A stretch of DNA of 64,000 nt from Deinandra increscens subsp. villosa (lineage: Eukaryota > Streptophyta > Magnoliopsida > Asterales > Asteraceae): the NCBI GenBank assembly GCA_039602395.1, contig JBCNJP010000258.1:1-64000 (forward strand), written 5' to 3'. A program made the position numbers and the translations under genes. This document shows positions 9,560 to 19,950 of this stretch, in pieces; the stretch's first letter is position 1, and each line of letters opens with the position of its first letter. The notes beneath the pieces were generated by a model that was not told where the DNA came from, ran no database searches, and saw only the letters and a list, made by a program, of their open reading frames with translations.

Positions 9560-11750
9560 TCTTAGTTACTTTTGCTCTTTGATTTATCAATCATCTCTAA
9601 TATTCTAAATATGTCTGCCATGTTTTTCTATGTTTACATGTTTCGTTTTTTTTTTGTTATTTGACAGATTAAGCCTCAACCATTTTAGTTGAAAGTCGAA
9701 TAGTTGGAATGCTTAAGTTTGCCGTGTATAAGGAATCTGTGCATAATGACATAAAAATGTTTTCAAGATGTAATATTTGGTACAAAATGAGTTTTATGTG
9801 AGAATGATATGGATGAAATGCTTGGACATCATGTACATGTTTAGCTTGCTGGCTGATGTCTTAAAGTTTTTTTAATTCAAGCATCATAAACGTTTGTTCT
9901 CATTCTTCTTTTGTGTAATCGAAGTTAAATCCAAAAACTATGCAGAATTGTAGTTCTCATAAGTTATTACTAACTGTTGATAGTGTTTCTTAATGGCAGA
10001 TTACCATAGCTACTTAGAGTATAAAGTGTAACTCTTTAAAAGGAAAACATCACATAATTTTAGTCTACTTAGCTAATGATCAATTAGGAGTTGGAAGCAT
10101 TTTTAGTTGCAGCTTGCCCTTCACATGCAGTTATTCATTAACTTCCTTAATTTATGTTGAATTTAAGTAAGTATCATGCTAGAGCTGTTTTTTGCTACTG
10201 AAATACCTAATTAACTAAGAATGTTGTTCTTGTTTTGTGTGTGGTGTTGGTTTCAGGTCAGGGGTAATGGTGAAATGATGAAATCCTTAAACAAGTTATA
10301 TCTTCTCAGGTAAAATGTTTAATGATCATTAAATCTGTCAATGGATGGGTATACTTTGTTGTTTATGTGTTCATTCACTCTTGGTTTTTGTTTCAATCAA
10401 ATTGGATTCTGTTCCAGTTTTAGAAAATAGAAACACATAGGAGACGACAAAACTAGAGATGCAAGTGTCTTGGATTGACAAGTTATAATTCAATTTCAAA
10501 ATAGATAGGACTTATTTAAACAAACACACATAGTCTACATTGTTGTTAGTTCTATTTTTCATAATCACACACTTTAAGGCAAAGAGGATTTCAAGAAATA
10601 CCATGCTGCAGATGTTAATGGAAATACCATGTTGCAGCTGTTAATTTACCCGGTTAAACCATGAAAACATTCACTGAATGTTAAAAAAAATATATATGTT
10701 TTTTAATGTGTTTTTTTGGTGGTAAATGTAGGTCCATCAAACTAACATTCAGGTTCAAACTCATCCACTACTCAGTAAGTACTTGCTAGTTTAAGCACTG
10801 TCGTTGAATTATCATTTGTTCTATCTAACGCATTCCCTTAGTTGGAGTTCGATTGACAAGTTTGAAGTTAATTACTGTTAATTTGTTTATGATTTAGTAA
10901 TGCATTGCAAGAAATTTGGTGCTCAACGTGTCACACATGATTTGAAGTTGTGATAATTTTTTTTATAAATGTATTAACTGATAATTGATAGATATGTTAT
11001 AATGTTTGAATAGATTAAATACTTACATTTTCACTATGTGTTACTCATTGTGTATTGGTGATGTGTGGAGGGAAATTTTAGGTTTGTAGGGAGTTTTGGT
11101 GAAGAGTGCATTTAATAAGCATCTATTTCCATCTGTTTCGTTCGCATCTGTTTTTGAGCTACAAATGTTCTCCAGTTCATTCCTGATTCTGTACCAGTGA
11201 GCCCAAATGATACCTTTTGATTTAATGGAATGTATGTGTCCGTTGGTTCGTTTTGTTTTTTCAGGTTGTAGGAGTAAATTCAAGGTATCCCTCTAATCGA
11301 AGGATTAGTTTGAGGCGGTTGATGGTACGTATTTCTTCTAATTTTTGTTGATGCCCGTCCCCTACTTCATTGCGACAAGCGGCGTTGCTATTGTTGATTC
11401 TCTTTCGCTTATAAAAGCACTAAAGAGGGCTATATTTTGAAGTTTAATCAGAATTGGCACATTTTTGGTTAAGTTTAATCTCATTACCCTTATGAAACCT
11501 AAGTTTAATGTGTTTCTCCGTGTATAGTAATTCGTTTTGTAGCAAAATAGTAATTCATTTCCCTTGCAATCATGATTTATAATCTTATCATCTTGTTTTG
11601 TAAATTTAATTACAGTTGGTAACCTAAACACCCCCTAAAATATGTCAAATTTGTAACAAAATCATAACGAATTTTAAAATTTGGAATAAATGTCAGGACT
11701 TCTAAAGTCAACTAATTTCATATCTATGTGGCCATTTTTATTTAATTTGT
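9560..11750. other. Helitron 1 interior, no recognised exon
   Basis: AT-rich sequence with several splice-like tracts ('tttcaggt' near 10250 and 11260). It could hold untranslated or intronic parts of a captured gene, but no protein similarity is apparent in any frame. Confidence 0.4.
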
Positions 11751-11752
11751 AG

Positions 11753-12342
11753 ATGGGCACTTGAGATTAATGAAGGGAGCATCATATCCTTGGTTAAAGA
11801 AAAGATTGGCTGGAAAGAATGAAGAACGGATCAGTGATTGATTATGGAGAAGCTGTTGTGATTTACTATGTGTTGATCTCAGGCATACCTTGCTTCATAA
11901 TACCTTGTTGTTTATTGATTTACATCATCTATACCGAATCATTGAATATGACATCAAATAGGTGAACTTTAATGATCAAAGTGACACAAAGTTTAAATCT
12001 TTTACATATAAATCATGATTCACTGTGTGTTGATCTCAGGCATGCACATCTTGATGATCCCGAGAGGAAAAAATGGGAAGGATTTCCCTCAGGAACAAAG
12101 GCTGCTGCTGGTATGTTGGTTAGGTAGTATTCTAATAAAATGTTTAAAAAGCCTAATCTACACTCCGATATATGTATTTTAAAAGTTTATTATAAAATTA
12201 TTATTAAAAAAATCACCCTTAATTATATATGCGTTATCTTTGTTTGTACCAGGTGGGATAACAACATTGATAGTTTTCCATCTACTGTTATGCCTCTTAA
12301 TAGTTTTCCATCTACTGTTTCTGACAAACCTTACATCTCAAG
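11753..12342 (+). pseudogene. ALN: Allantoinase gene fragment, three degenerate exons
   Basis: Allantoinase hydrolyses allantoin to allantoate in ureide catabolism in the plant endoplasmic reticulum. Exon-like piece 1 (11753-11880) reads ALEINEGSIISLVKEK and, after frame slips, VIDYGEAVV. Piece 2 (12041-12111) reads HAHLDDPERKKWEGFPSGTKAAA, containing the His-X-His metal ligands of the cyclic amidohydrolase fold, and ends at a GT donor. Piece 3 (12253-12342) follows an AG acceptor and reads GGITTLI, then MPLNSFPSTVSDK, ending at GT. Introns are kept, so it was copied as DNA. Lesions: in-frame stops in piece 1, and in piece 3 a local duplication of GTTTTCCATCTACTGTT (12272-12288) that shifts the frame. 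The rest of the enzyme is not seen. Confidence 0.82.
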
Positions 12343-13628
12343 GTAAACATGGCTAATCTACACTACACACATTTCTTTTTCTCATCATCTTTCTAAAATA
12401 TTATTATTTTCAAACATTTAATGACTGGGTGAAATTCTAAAGGGTTTGATCAAAGGAGACTCAAATTGCAAGTCCCGGTTATCAATTCAACTTGGACTTA
12501 AGGATTTTTGTGTGTGTGTGTGTGTTCACCTTCCTATTATTTATATTTGGTTTAATGAGCATGATTCTTATTATGCAGCTTCTTTATAGTGATCGATCAA
12601 GATGGTGACAATTACATATTTGTTTCTGAACTTAAAAGCTTCTTTGCGATGTTAAGTTCAGGCATATAACTTAGAACAAGGAGAAAACAATGGAAGAAAT
12701 ATTTGAAATAATTTGATAAAGATTGCGATTGTAAAGTCCTCATGAAAGAATTTGTTCATAGACTCACAAGTGGCTTGGAAATGTATTTTGATTGTTTGTA
12801 TTTCGTCTACCGGTTACAAAATGGCCTCAAAATTGTGTTTATTTAACATTAGTTTTGATTGCAGTTTAATTTGATCAGTCATGGCTTATCTTTGTTTGGT
12901 TGGTTCAAATGTACAACATTTATATTAAATGTGGAATACGAATAAGAAAACTAACAAACGTATAATACAATATATCATGACATGATTGATAAACTAATAG
13001 GAGCAAGTTCTGTGTTGGTTAATTGTTGTCGTCGTCACGAAAACACAGGTTTAAACAAGTTGATTAGTGGTCCTTTTTGTGAGCTATGTAGCTGTTACAA
13101 TACAATGGCCACTTTTTTTTTTAATCTGAATGCAGCAAGATTTGCTTACTCTAACTTCAGTGACAAATGCCTTGGTATTGAAACAATGAATTTGGTTTTG
13201 TCTAAAGAATTCTAAATCACCTTAGAAAGTTAATTCGGCTTTAAAATTGGGATGGTGCATAATATAATTATTATAATGATGGTGCATAATATTGGCTTAA
13301 ATTTTTACAGGTGGTTATTTGTTTTTGTTAGCAAGAGGGTCCTACGGTTGATGATTCGGCTGTGATTACTATTAAACTGACAACCTAGCAATCAACCCGG
13401 CTGCGGTTGTTACTATAAAACCAACCACCAAACAAACGGTTGGGATTATCGTACATGAGGTAACATTACACATAAAATCACTGGATCAGTTTGTATTACA
13501 TCACATCCTCAAGTAATGGAAATTTTCAGCTTGTATTGAGTTTTGATTTAGATTTTTTAGGCAATATGTCTTCAGCAGTTTGGGTTGCAGCAAGATTTGT
13601 TGGATCTGACTGTTATGGAATAAGGTGG
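12343..13628. other. Helitron 1 interior, nothing recognised
   Basis: Non-coding. A (TG)n run sits at 12509-12523 and a few splice-like sites are present. No further allantoinase exon was found. Confidence 0.4.
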
Positions 13629-13736
13629 GTATGGTGTATTAATAAATCTATTATTTCTACTTCTATCTTTTTACCTAGCAGTCAGATCCACACTTTAACA
13701 CCATGTAAAAATAATAGATTTATTAATACACCATAC
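13629..13736. repeat. Perfect 27-bp inverted repeat (possible tiny MITE)
   Basis: The arms 13629-13655 and 13710-13736 are exact reverse complements, starting GTATGGTGTATTAATAAATC, separated by a 54-bp loop. The loop contains CACTTTAACACC, also seen at 14906-14930. It may be a miniature foldback element inside the Helitron. Confidence 0.85.
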
Positions 13737-14699
13737 TAACATGAATTTTTTATCCTTGCAATTTTTAACTAGCAATCGGAGCAATTGGGAACGAATTGGC
13801 GAGAATGCTGAATTTGAAGATTAGTGGACCAAGATCTGCATTTTATCAGGTTTTATATTTTCACTTCAGTCTATAAACACACATTAGTACACAAAACATA
13901 TTTTGAAATTATTACCCCAACGATGTTTAAGATGGTGAACAAGTTACATGGTGAACATAGGAATATGTGATGTCCATTAATTACATAACGTTTGGGTTTG
14001 GTTTCCATTTAGAATATGCCAAAGTTTAAGAAATTATTTCATAAGATGTAAACACTCATCACAAATTAAATCATGAAGAACTCCCACTAACACGATTCAT
14101 GAATCAGTTATGGTGCATATTTCAGGTTAAATTCATAATGCCAAAGTATTGTACACAAATTAACCAAAGATATGTTAGAATGAAGAAGATATCAGAACCC
14201 GGCAAAGGGTTAGTGAAGTTGATTTGTTTTGCTTAATGTTTGAAGTTCAACGGATTTAATTAATTGTTATTGTCGATCTAAGCCTTTGGAAATTCTAAGC
14301 TACAACTAAACTTGGGATACTACATCTTATATTTAACATCTGTGCTTGAAAGGAGTAATGAGTAATCATTTGTGTGCCCTCAGCTTCCCCTATGACAATT
14401 ATATAATCTATATATGCGTCTGTTTACTATAGGAGTTTATTTATTTTTTTAAAAGCTTTTTTAACTTGCTCCTTCAATTTGTTCTTTTCAGATAACAAGC
14501 TAATAATCACGAAAGCTTCAAAATCGAAATTTTCTGAAGAAAGCTTTTATTGGGCAACGCGTAGTTTTCTGGATTTCATGAAAATTAGTTGGTTAAATCT
14601 TCAAAATCGCCAATTCATTTCTAGATTTTATGAAAATTAGTTGGAAAAATAAGAGTCGATACAATACTTTATATCACAAGAGGATTGATAAACTAAGGT

Positions 14700-15030
14700 C
14701 ACCCGGTATACCGGCGCCAAACTCCCGTTAACCGCGTTATGCGGCGCTAAACACCGCCCCCCTAGGCGTTATAGGGGGGCGCCATAAATTGGCGTTAAAA
14801 GTTCAACGCGCGTTAAGGGGAAAGATATTGGGTCCAGATCCAATCACAAAATTCCATTTATTTTTTATTTTTATTTTTATTTGTTTAATTAATAAAAAAC
14901 AACCCACTTTAACACCACACTTTAACACCATGTATATCACACTTCGTGTTAAAGTGTCGTGTTATCCAGTCATCGCCCACGTGGCACTTTAACACCACCA
15001 ACATAACACAAGTATACCACATGCCCTAAC
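14700..15030. repeat. GC-rich hairpin block and CACTTTAACACC repeats
   Basis: A perfect hairpin CGCCCCCCTA / TAGGGGGGCG lies at 14755-14781 inside a GC-rich island with several GGCGCC-like words. It is followed by repeated CTTTAACACCA words (14906-14932, 14986-15000) and their complement, GTGTTAAAGTG (14947-14957). The composition differs sharply from the surroundings, which suggests a nested MITE; no target duplication could be fixed. Confidence 0.5.
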
Positions 15031-15329
15031 AAAAAACAGGTACAACGATGGTTGATTGCATCGTCGCCATACCGCATCGCACTAACATAAACGAATATTG
15101 ATAATTTGCAGACCAGTGAACTTTATATGTTGGCATCGGGGCTGAAAATTGAAGCCAAAAGTGTTTAGTAATTTTTGACCAAGTTAGAATTAATTATATA
15201 AAGTTAGTTCTTGGGAAGACTACATATATCTGTCTGTAATGATTCATGTCCTTGTAAATCCTCAAGGAACACATTCGTTTGTTTCCATTCGCTTGTCATC
15301 GGGATGCATCGTGCTAACATAAACAGATA

Positions 15330-15424
15330 TTGTGTTGTAAATTGTCGCCGCCGTCGAACACGCAAACAGAAGACAAATAATACGCTATAAACTGTCGCCG
15401 CCGCAACGCGCGGGCACACGGCTA

Positions 15425-15425
<1 letters not shown>
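15330..15425 (+). repeat. Helitron 1 3'-terminal region with subterminal repeat
   Basis: Two diverged copies of a unit 'gaacacgcaaacagaagacaaataatacgctataaactgtcgccgcc' run up to the CTAG terminus. The same unit is tandem at 25400-25541 and occurs at 24540-24650 and, reversed, at 32335-32490. Subterminal repeats close to a GC-rich hairpin and CTAG are typical of Helitron 3' ends. Confidence 0.75.
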
Positions 15426-15506
<81 letters not shown>

Positions 15507-15870
15507 TAAAATGAAAACCAGTCCGAGTTGGGAAAACTTTCAAACTCTTCAAAAACGGGGTCAAAAAAAAATTTTCATTCAATTTTTTAAGGTGATTCTT
15601 TAGGTTATAGGCTACCCCTAGGTGGAAAAAAATTAAAAAAACGCCTCGGGGATTTTTTTTTTAAAATGTCAAAAAACGGTCTTGTTACATATGTAACATT
15701 GTATACATATATTGGTTTTGAGAACTTTTGAGAACCATTCTGAACCACAAATTTTCGGGGGGGGGGGGGGGGGCACTCAAATTCATGGGGGGATTTCTTT
15801 ATATATAAGTAGTGGCTCAAAATGGTTCTTAAAAGTTCTCAAAATCATTTGGTTCTCAAATGATCATCAT

Positions 15871-15920
<50 letters not shown>

Positions 15921-15960
15921 AGATGGATATAATGAAAACCTCTTCGAGTTTAGAAAACCG
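15426..15960 (+). repeat. Composite repeat, copy 2 (flanks Helitron 1 on the right)
   Basis: (TA)n 15426-15473, (GA)n 15474-15501, then the same blocks in the same order as 8432-8931, including a family-A part with a G-run near 15757 and a further (TA)n (15872-15918). It continues beyond the point where copy 1 is interrupted by (TA)n. Confidence 0.85.
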
Positions 15961-16006
15961 TGAAAACCAAGCTAAAAAATTCGATTTTTGTTCCGATTTT
16001 TTTATG

Positions 16007-16226
16007 GTGATTCTCTAAGTTAAAAAAACCCCCTTTATGCAAAAAAAACAAAAAAAACGCATAGTAAATTTTTTTCAAAAAAAAAATTTATAACCGAGGT
16101 TACATATGTAACAGTACCCTGTTACATATGTAACATCGGTTATAAAATATTTTTTTAAAAAAAATTTACCAGGCGTTTTTTTTATTTTTTTTGCATAAAG
16201 GGGGTCTTTTTAACTTAGAGAATCAC
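16007..16226. repeat. 220-bp near-perfect palindrome
   Basis: The left arm starts GTGATTCTCTAAGTT and the right arm ends AACTTAGAGAATCAC. The arms stay complementary, apart from A/T-run length differences, to a centre near 16117 where GTTACATATGTAAC occurs twice (16100-16113, 16121-16134). Such a sequence would fold into one long hairpin. It is non-coding and probably the core of a foldback element whose outer block is shared with 8892-8926. Confidence 0.9.
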
Positions 16227-16230
16227 GGTT

Positions 16231-16394
16231 GAGAACTAACTTTCAACCACAAATTTCAGGGGGACCACTACAATTCATGGGAAGGGGGATACATGTAAAT
16301 AAACTTGTGGCTCAAATTAGTTCTTTTTAGTTCTCAAATCAAATTAGTTCTTTTTAGTTCTCAAATCAAATTAGTTCTCAAATGATCCTCTCCC
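16231..16394 (-). mobile_element. Family-A element, reversed, with internal duplication
   Basis: Reverse-complement copy of the family-A element. A unit 'tagttctttttagttctcaaatcaaat' is duplicated in tandem (16318-16377). It ends TCCTCTCCC against (TA)8, directly facing a forward copy at 16411, so the pair forms a large inverted repeat around the TA tract. Confidence 0.8.
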
Positions 16395-16410
16395 TATATA
16401 TATATATATA

Positions 16411-16584
16411 GGGAGATGATCATTTGAGAACCAATTTGGTTCGAGAACTAAAAAGAACTAATTTGAGCCACAAGTTTATTTACATGTATCCTCCCTCCCA
16501 TGAATTGTAGTGGTCCCCCTGAAATTTGTGGTTGAGAATTAGTTCTCAAAAGTTCTCAAAACAAAAAGTTCTCATTTGAACCTA

Positions 16585-16588
<4 letters not shown>
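16411..16588 (+). mobile_element. Family-A short element (complete)
   Basis: 178 bp, GGGAGATGATCATTTGAGAACC to GAACCTAACCC, with (TA)n directly on both sides (16395-16410 and 16589-16658). Non-coding. Confidence 0.85.
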
Positions 16589-16658
<70 letters not shown>

Positions 16659-16660
<2 letters not shown>

Positions 16661-16762
16661 TAGAGGAAATCCCCCCTATGAATTTGAATGCTCCCCCTGA
16701 ATATTAGTGGCTCAGAATGGTTCTCAAAAGTTCTCAAAGAAAAAATTTCTCATTTGAACCTA

Positions 16763-16766
<4 letters not shown>
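16659..16766 (+). repeat. Family-A element, 5'-truncated
   Basis: It keeps the internal 'cccctatgaatttgaatgctccccctga' region and the GAACCTAACCC end before (TA)n 16767-16808. The first half is missing, lost at the upstream (TA)n. Confidence 0.75.
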
Positions 16767-16811
<45 letters not shown>

Positions 16812-16861
16812 ATGTATTTCTTTTACTTTAAAACTTAATTGTTTTGTATAATTTTTATTAT

Positions 16862-16870
16862 TTTAAATTT
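16862..16870. repeat. MULE target-site duplication, left copy
   Basis: TTTAAATTT, repeated exactly at 18194-18202. Nine bp is the standard Mutator-like duplication length. The sequence is AT-rich, so chance similarity is possible, but it sits exactly at both TIR ends. Confidence 0.8.
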
Positions 16871-18193
16871 GGAAAATTGGATTTAAATAATCCCAACTTT
16901 TACCTGTTGGCCGGCAATAATCCCACGTTTAAAAATCATCTCCACCAATCCCAACTTTCATCCATTTTTTTTTCAATGGACCTGCCGAACTTTTTTAACA
17001 CCGTTAAATGTACGCTGACTTGGCATGCTTACATGTAATACTTTTTATTTTTTTATTCTTTAATACATGTCATATTAGATATTACACGTCATCACCTTTT
17101 TATTTAATTTTTCAATTAAAAAAATCAACAGCAATCCTAAATTCCTAAATGAAAACGACACTGCCCTGCTCTCCAGTCAACAACGACGACGGAAGAATGC
17201 GCCGGCCGCCAGCGCCGGAATTCAAGATCGAGAGGATATAGTGGCCGGTCACCGCTCGCCATATCATGAATTCAAATCCCTACCGCTATGTCGCAGTTGT
17301 CGTCACGTTGCAGTGGGCGAGATCTGGAGACAGATCGCCGGTGAAGCAGCTGAATCTTCTTTGGCTAGATGATTCATTGGTTACTGGTAAAGTTTATTGT
17401 CTGCAGGGGCGAGATCTGGAGACGGATCATCGAAGATGGGTTTGGGTGTTGTCGAGGTTTGGACGGGAAAGGGAGGAGGACTCAGTTTCATCGCCGGAAG
17501 AGGAGGAAAAGGGTGAAGGTCGTCGAGGGTTGTCGCAGCTGTGGCTGGTTTCGGAGGAAGGGGCTGGGTTTGTCGGAAAAACGAAGGGAGGTCGTCGGAG
17601 GGGTGCTGGCTTCGATAGGAGATGAAGGAGACGAGAGGGAGGGGGTTGTTGCTGTCGGGTGGATGGAGCGGGGTTGCCATGAACGACGGGGAAGAAGAAG
17701 GGTCAGAGCTGCAGTCGTGGGTCGCCGGTGTACGGCCGAAGGAGGAGGCTCGCAGCGAAGTAAAAGAGGGGGGTGTGGGGAAATGTCGATATTTCCTTTC
17801 TCCCTCTCTTTCCTTATTTTCTTTAATTGTTGTTTTCGAATTCCGACGACCGGCGCATTCTTTCGTCGCCGTTGTTGACTGGAGAGCAGACAAGATATAA
17901 ATGGGAGTAGGAGGTGGTCGTTCTTTTCATTTAAGATTGCTGATCGACTTTTTAAATAAAAAATAAAAAAGAAGGTGATTTGTAATATCACTTGTATTAA
18001 AGAATAAAAAAATAAAAAAATATTACATATCAGCATGCCACGTCAGCATATATTTAACGGTGTTAAAAAAAGTTAATGGCGGGTCTATTGAAAAAAAATT
18101 GAATGAAAGTTGGGACTGGTGGAGAGGATTTTTAAACGTGGGATTATTGCCGGCCAACAGGTAAAAGTTGGGATTATTTAAATCCAATTTTCC
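16871..18193. mobile_element. Long-TIR Mutator-like element (Pack-MULE-like)
   Basis: The terminal inverted repeats (16871-17223 and 17838-18193, about 350 bp) both begin GGAAAATTGGATTTAAATAA and stay complementary far inward, including a shared GCTCTCCAGTCAACAACG block. The ends are flanked by identical 9-bp sequences. There is no MuDR-type transposase, so the element is non-autonomous. The interior (17224-17837) is far richer in G and C than its surroundings, which suggests captured genic sequence. Confidence 0.88.
17224..17837. other. GC-rich interior of the MULE, possible captured gene fragment
   Basis: Open frames exist on both strands here (for example 17266-17625 plus and 17381-17893 minus). 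Long overlapping frames on both strands are expected from GC-rich sequence. None resembles a family I know; the plus frames are Arg/Gly-rich and the minus frames Pro/Ser/Thr-rich. The words GGCGAGATCTGGAGAC occur twice (17318, 17409), showing an internal duplication. It may be part of a plant gene; its identity is open. Confidence 0.45.
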
Positions 18194-18202
18194 TTTAAAT
18201 TT
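18194..18202. repeat. MULE target-site duplication, right copy
   Basis: Exact copy of 16862-16870. Confidence 0.8.
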
Positions 18203-18265
18203 TGGATTCATTTTTTAAAATCCATCCGTGCGTCGCACGAGTATCAAAAACTAGTATATATATAT

Positions 18266-19028
18266 GGGAATGATCCTACGAAAACATCCATTTTTTGTGA
18301 GAACTGCGTAAACAAATCTTAAAACCTAAATAATTTTTTCATACGTTAGTATTTTTTTAAAAGATTTGTACCAAAAGTCTTAAAATTATGTTATCTTTAA
18401 TCTTATAAAAAATTAAAAAAAAATTAACGTCTTTTTTTTTGTGTGGTGCACATGTGCATCACACCAAAAAACTCATACTTTTAATATGAGTTAATATTTT
18501 TTTTAAGTCGTACCATATGTCATATATTTTCATCATTTTTTTTTTGCGTTTTTATTGAATGATGCATATGTGCATTACACCAAAAAAAAAACCTCATACA
18601 TGTGGTATACATTAATAGGTTTAAAAAGAAATTGCACCCTAAATCTTATAGTTGTGTTATCTTTAGATTTAAAGAAAAAAATAATATTTATAACTTTTTT
18701 AATTATATGATGCAAATGTGCATCATGTATCATTAACTTTAGTACCATAAATGTTTTATTGTTTTTAATATGTTTTTAATATGTTTTTAACATAAAGGGT
18801 GTTTTTTCACATGATATATAATTCATTTTTGTGCAGTACTAATGATAATGATACACATGTGCATCACACGAACGGCTTTTTAAATATTTTGCTCCAGAAT
18901 TAAAGATAACGTAATTCTAAGACTTTTGGCGTAAATTTTATGAAAAATCGTTAACGTATGAAAAGTTATGTGGGTTTTAATATGTGTTTTCGTAATTTTC
19001 ACAAAAAAAAGTTTTCAAAGGATCCTAA

Positions 19029-19030
<2 letters not shown>
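18266..19030. mobile_element. Family-B element 1, (TA)n-bounded, with GCACATGTGC-like sites
   Basis: It begins GGGAATGATCCTACGAAAAC and ends GTTTTCAAAGGATCCTAACC, imperfect inverted ends, between a short TA tract and (TA)n 19031-19070. Inside, sites around TGCACATGTGCA recur about four times with variation (near 18450, 18564, 18714, 18852). The outer regions pair with each other around 'cttaaaattatgttatctttaat' (near 18379) and its complement (near 18900). Non-coding. Confidence 0.75.
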
Positions 19031-19070
<40 letters not shown>

Positions 19071-19074
<4 letters not shown>

Positions 19075-19834
19075 GAAGGATCAAATAAAAACAAGATGTT
19101 ATTGCGAAAACAAGAAAACAAATATTAAAACCTCTATAACTTCCTCATACGATAATATTTTTTTAAAAAATTTGCACCAAAAGTCTTAAAATTATGTCAC
19201 CTTTAATTCTGGGAAAAAAATAAAAAATATAAAATTTCGTGATTTTTTTTATTATTGCACATGTGCAATAATACGTATTGATTATATTACACATGTGCAA
19301 TATTAACAAAAAAACGTTAATTTTTTTTAATTTTTTCCAGAATTAAAGATAACAGAATTATAAGATCTATGGTATAATTTTTTATCAAAAATATTAACGT
19401 ATGAAAAAGTTATAGAGGTTTTAATATTATTGCACATGTGCAATAATAAATTTTTATTGCACATGTGCAATAATAAAAAAATAAAAAAAAACGTTGAATT
19501 TTTTTTAATTTTCTCCAGAATTAAATATAACAGAATTATAAGATTAATGGTGCAATTTTTTATAAAAAATTTTAACATATGAAAAAAGTTATAAAGGTTT
19601 TAATATTATTGCATATGTGCAATAATAATAATAATAAAAATTATTGCACCTGTGCAATAATAATTTTTAAAAAAATTTGATTATTTTTTAAATTTTTTCC
19701 CATAACTAAAGATAACATAATTTTAAGGATTTTGGTGCAAAATTTTTATAAAAATATTAACGTATGAAAAAGTTATAGAGGTTTTAATATTTGTTTTCGT
19801 GTTTTCGCAATAAAAGTTGTTTTCACATGATCCT

Positions 19835-19840
<6 letters not shown>
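19071..19840. mobile_element. Family-B element 2 with arrayed ATTGCACATGTGCAAT palindromes
   Basis: The ends are AGGGGAAGGATCAAATAAAAAC and, reversed, AGGGTAAGGATCATGTGAAAAC. About 130 bp inside each end pairs with the other (GCGAAAACAAGAAAAC, AATATTAAAACCTCTATAAC and onward). The middle holds palindromes of the type TATTGCACATGTGCAATA near 19254, 19428, 19455, 19609 and 19644, plus shorter half-copies, alternating with a repeated 'ttaattttttccagaattaaagataaca' unit. No ORF. (TA)n on both sides. Confidence 0.82.
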
Positions 19841-19874
<34 letters not shown>

Positions 19875-19883
19875 TATATATAC

Positions 19884-19927
<44 letters not shown>

Positions 19928-19934
19928 TATATAA
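19841..19934. repeat. (TA)n microsatellite, interrupted by C
   Basis: Long TA tract with a few TACTATA interruptions at both edges; left border of Helitron 2. Confidence 0.95.
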
Positions 19935-19950
19935 TGTATATTGAACAAAA

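Larger units (their letters stand above)
8963..15425 (+). mobile_element. Helitron 1, non-autonomous, carrying allantoinase exons
   Basis: The 3' end is the firm part: CTAG at 15422-15425, preceded by a GC-rich hairpin-type stretch (CCGCAACGCGCGGGCACACGG) and followed by T of a (TA)n tract, as expected for a Helitron inserted between A and T. The left limit is inferred from the (TA)n border. It aligns weakly with the left border of Helitron 2 (a TAATG-ATATTG motif) but lacks a clear 5' TC. There is no Rep/helicase ORF, so it would need enzymes in trans. Inside are degenerate allantoinase exons (11753-12342), AT-rich intron-like sequence, and subterminal repeats shared with Helitron 2. Around 9194-9550 an open frame is made of short internal duplications and resembles no known protein. 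Confidence 0.7.
16809..18254 (+). mobile_element. Helitron 3 remnant, split by a MULE
   Basis: A second type of Helitron 3' end: the hairpin CCGTGCGTCGCACG (18226-18239), a short spacer, then CTAG at 18251-18254 followed by T of a (TA)n tract. Once the MULE and one 9-bp duplicate are removed only about 110 bp remain between the (TA)n tracts, so this is an extremely short or truncated Helitron. No 5' TC end was found. Confidence 0.65.

Noticed and set aside
17381..17893. 170-codon minus-strand frame in the MULE
   Set aside because: GC-rich sequence gives long frames on both strands, and it extends into the TIR. No family recognised, so not called as a gene.
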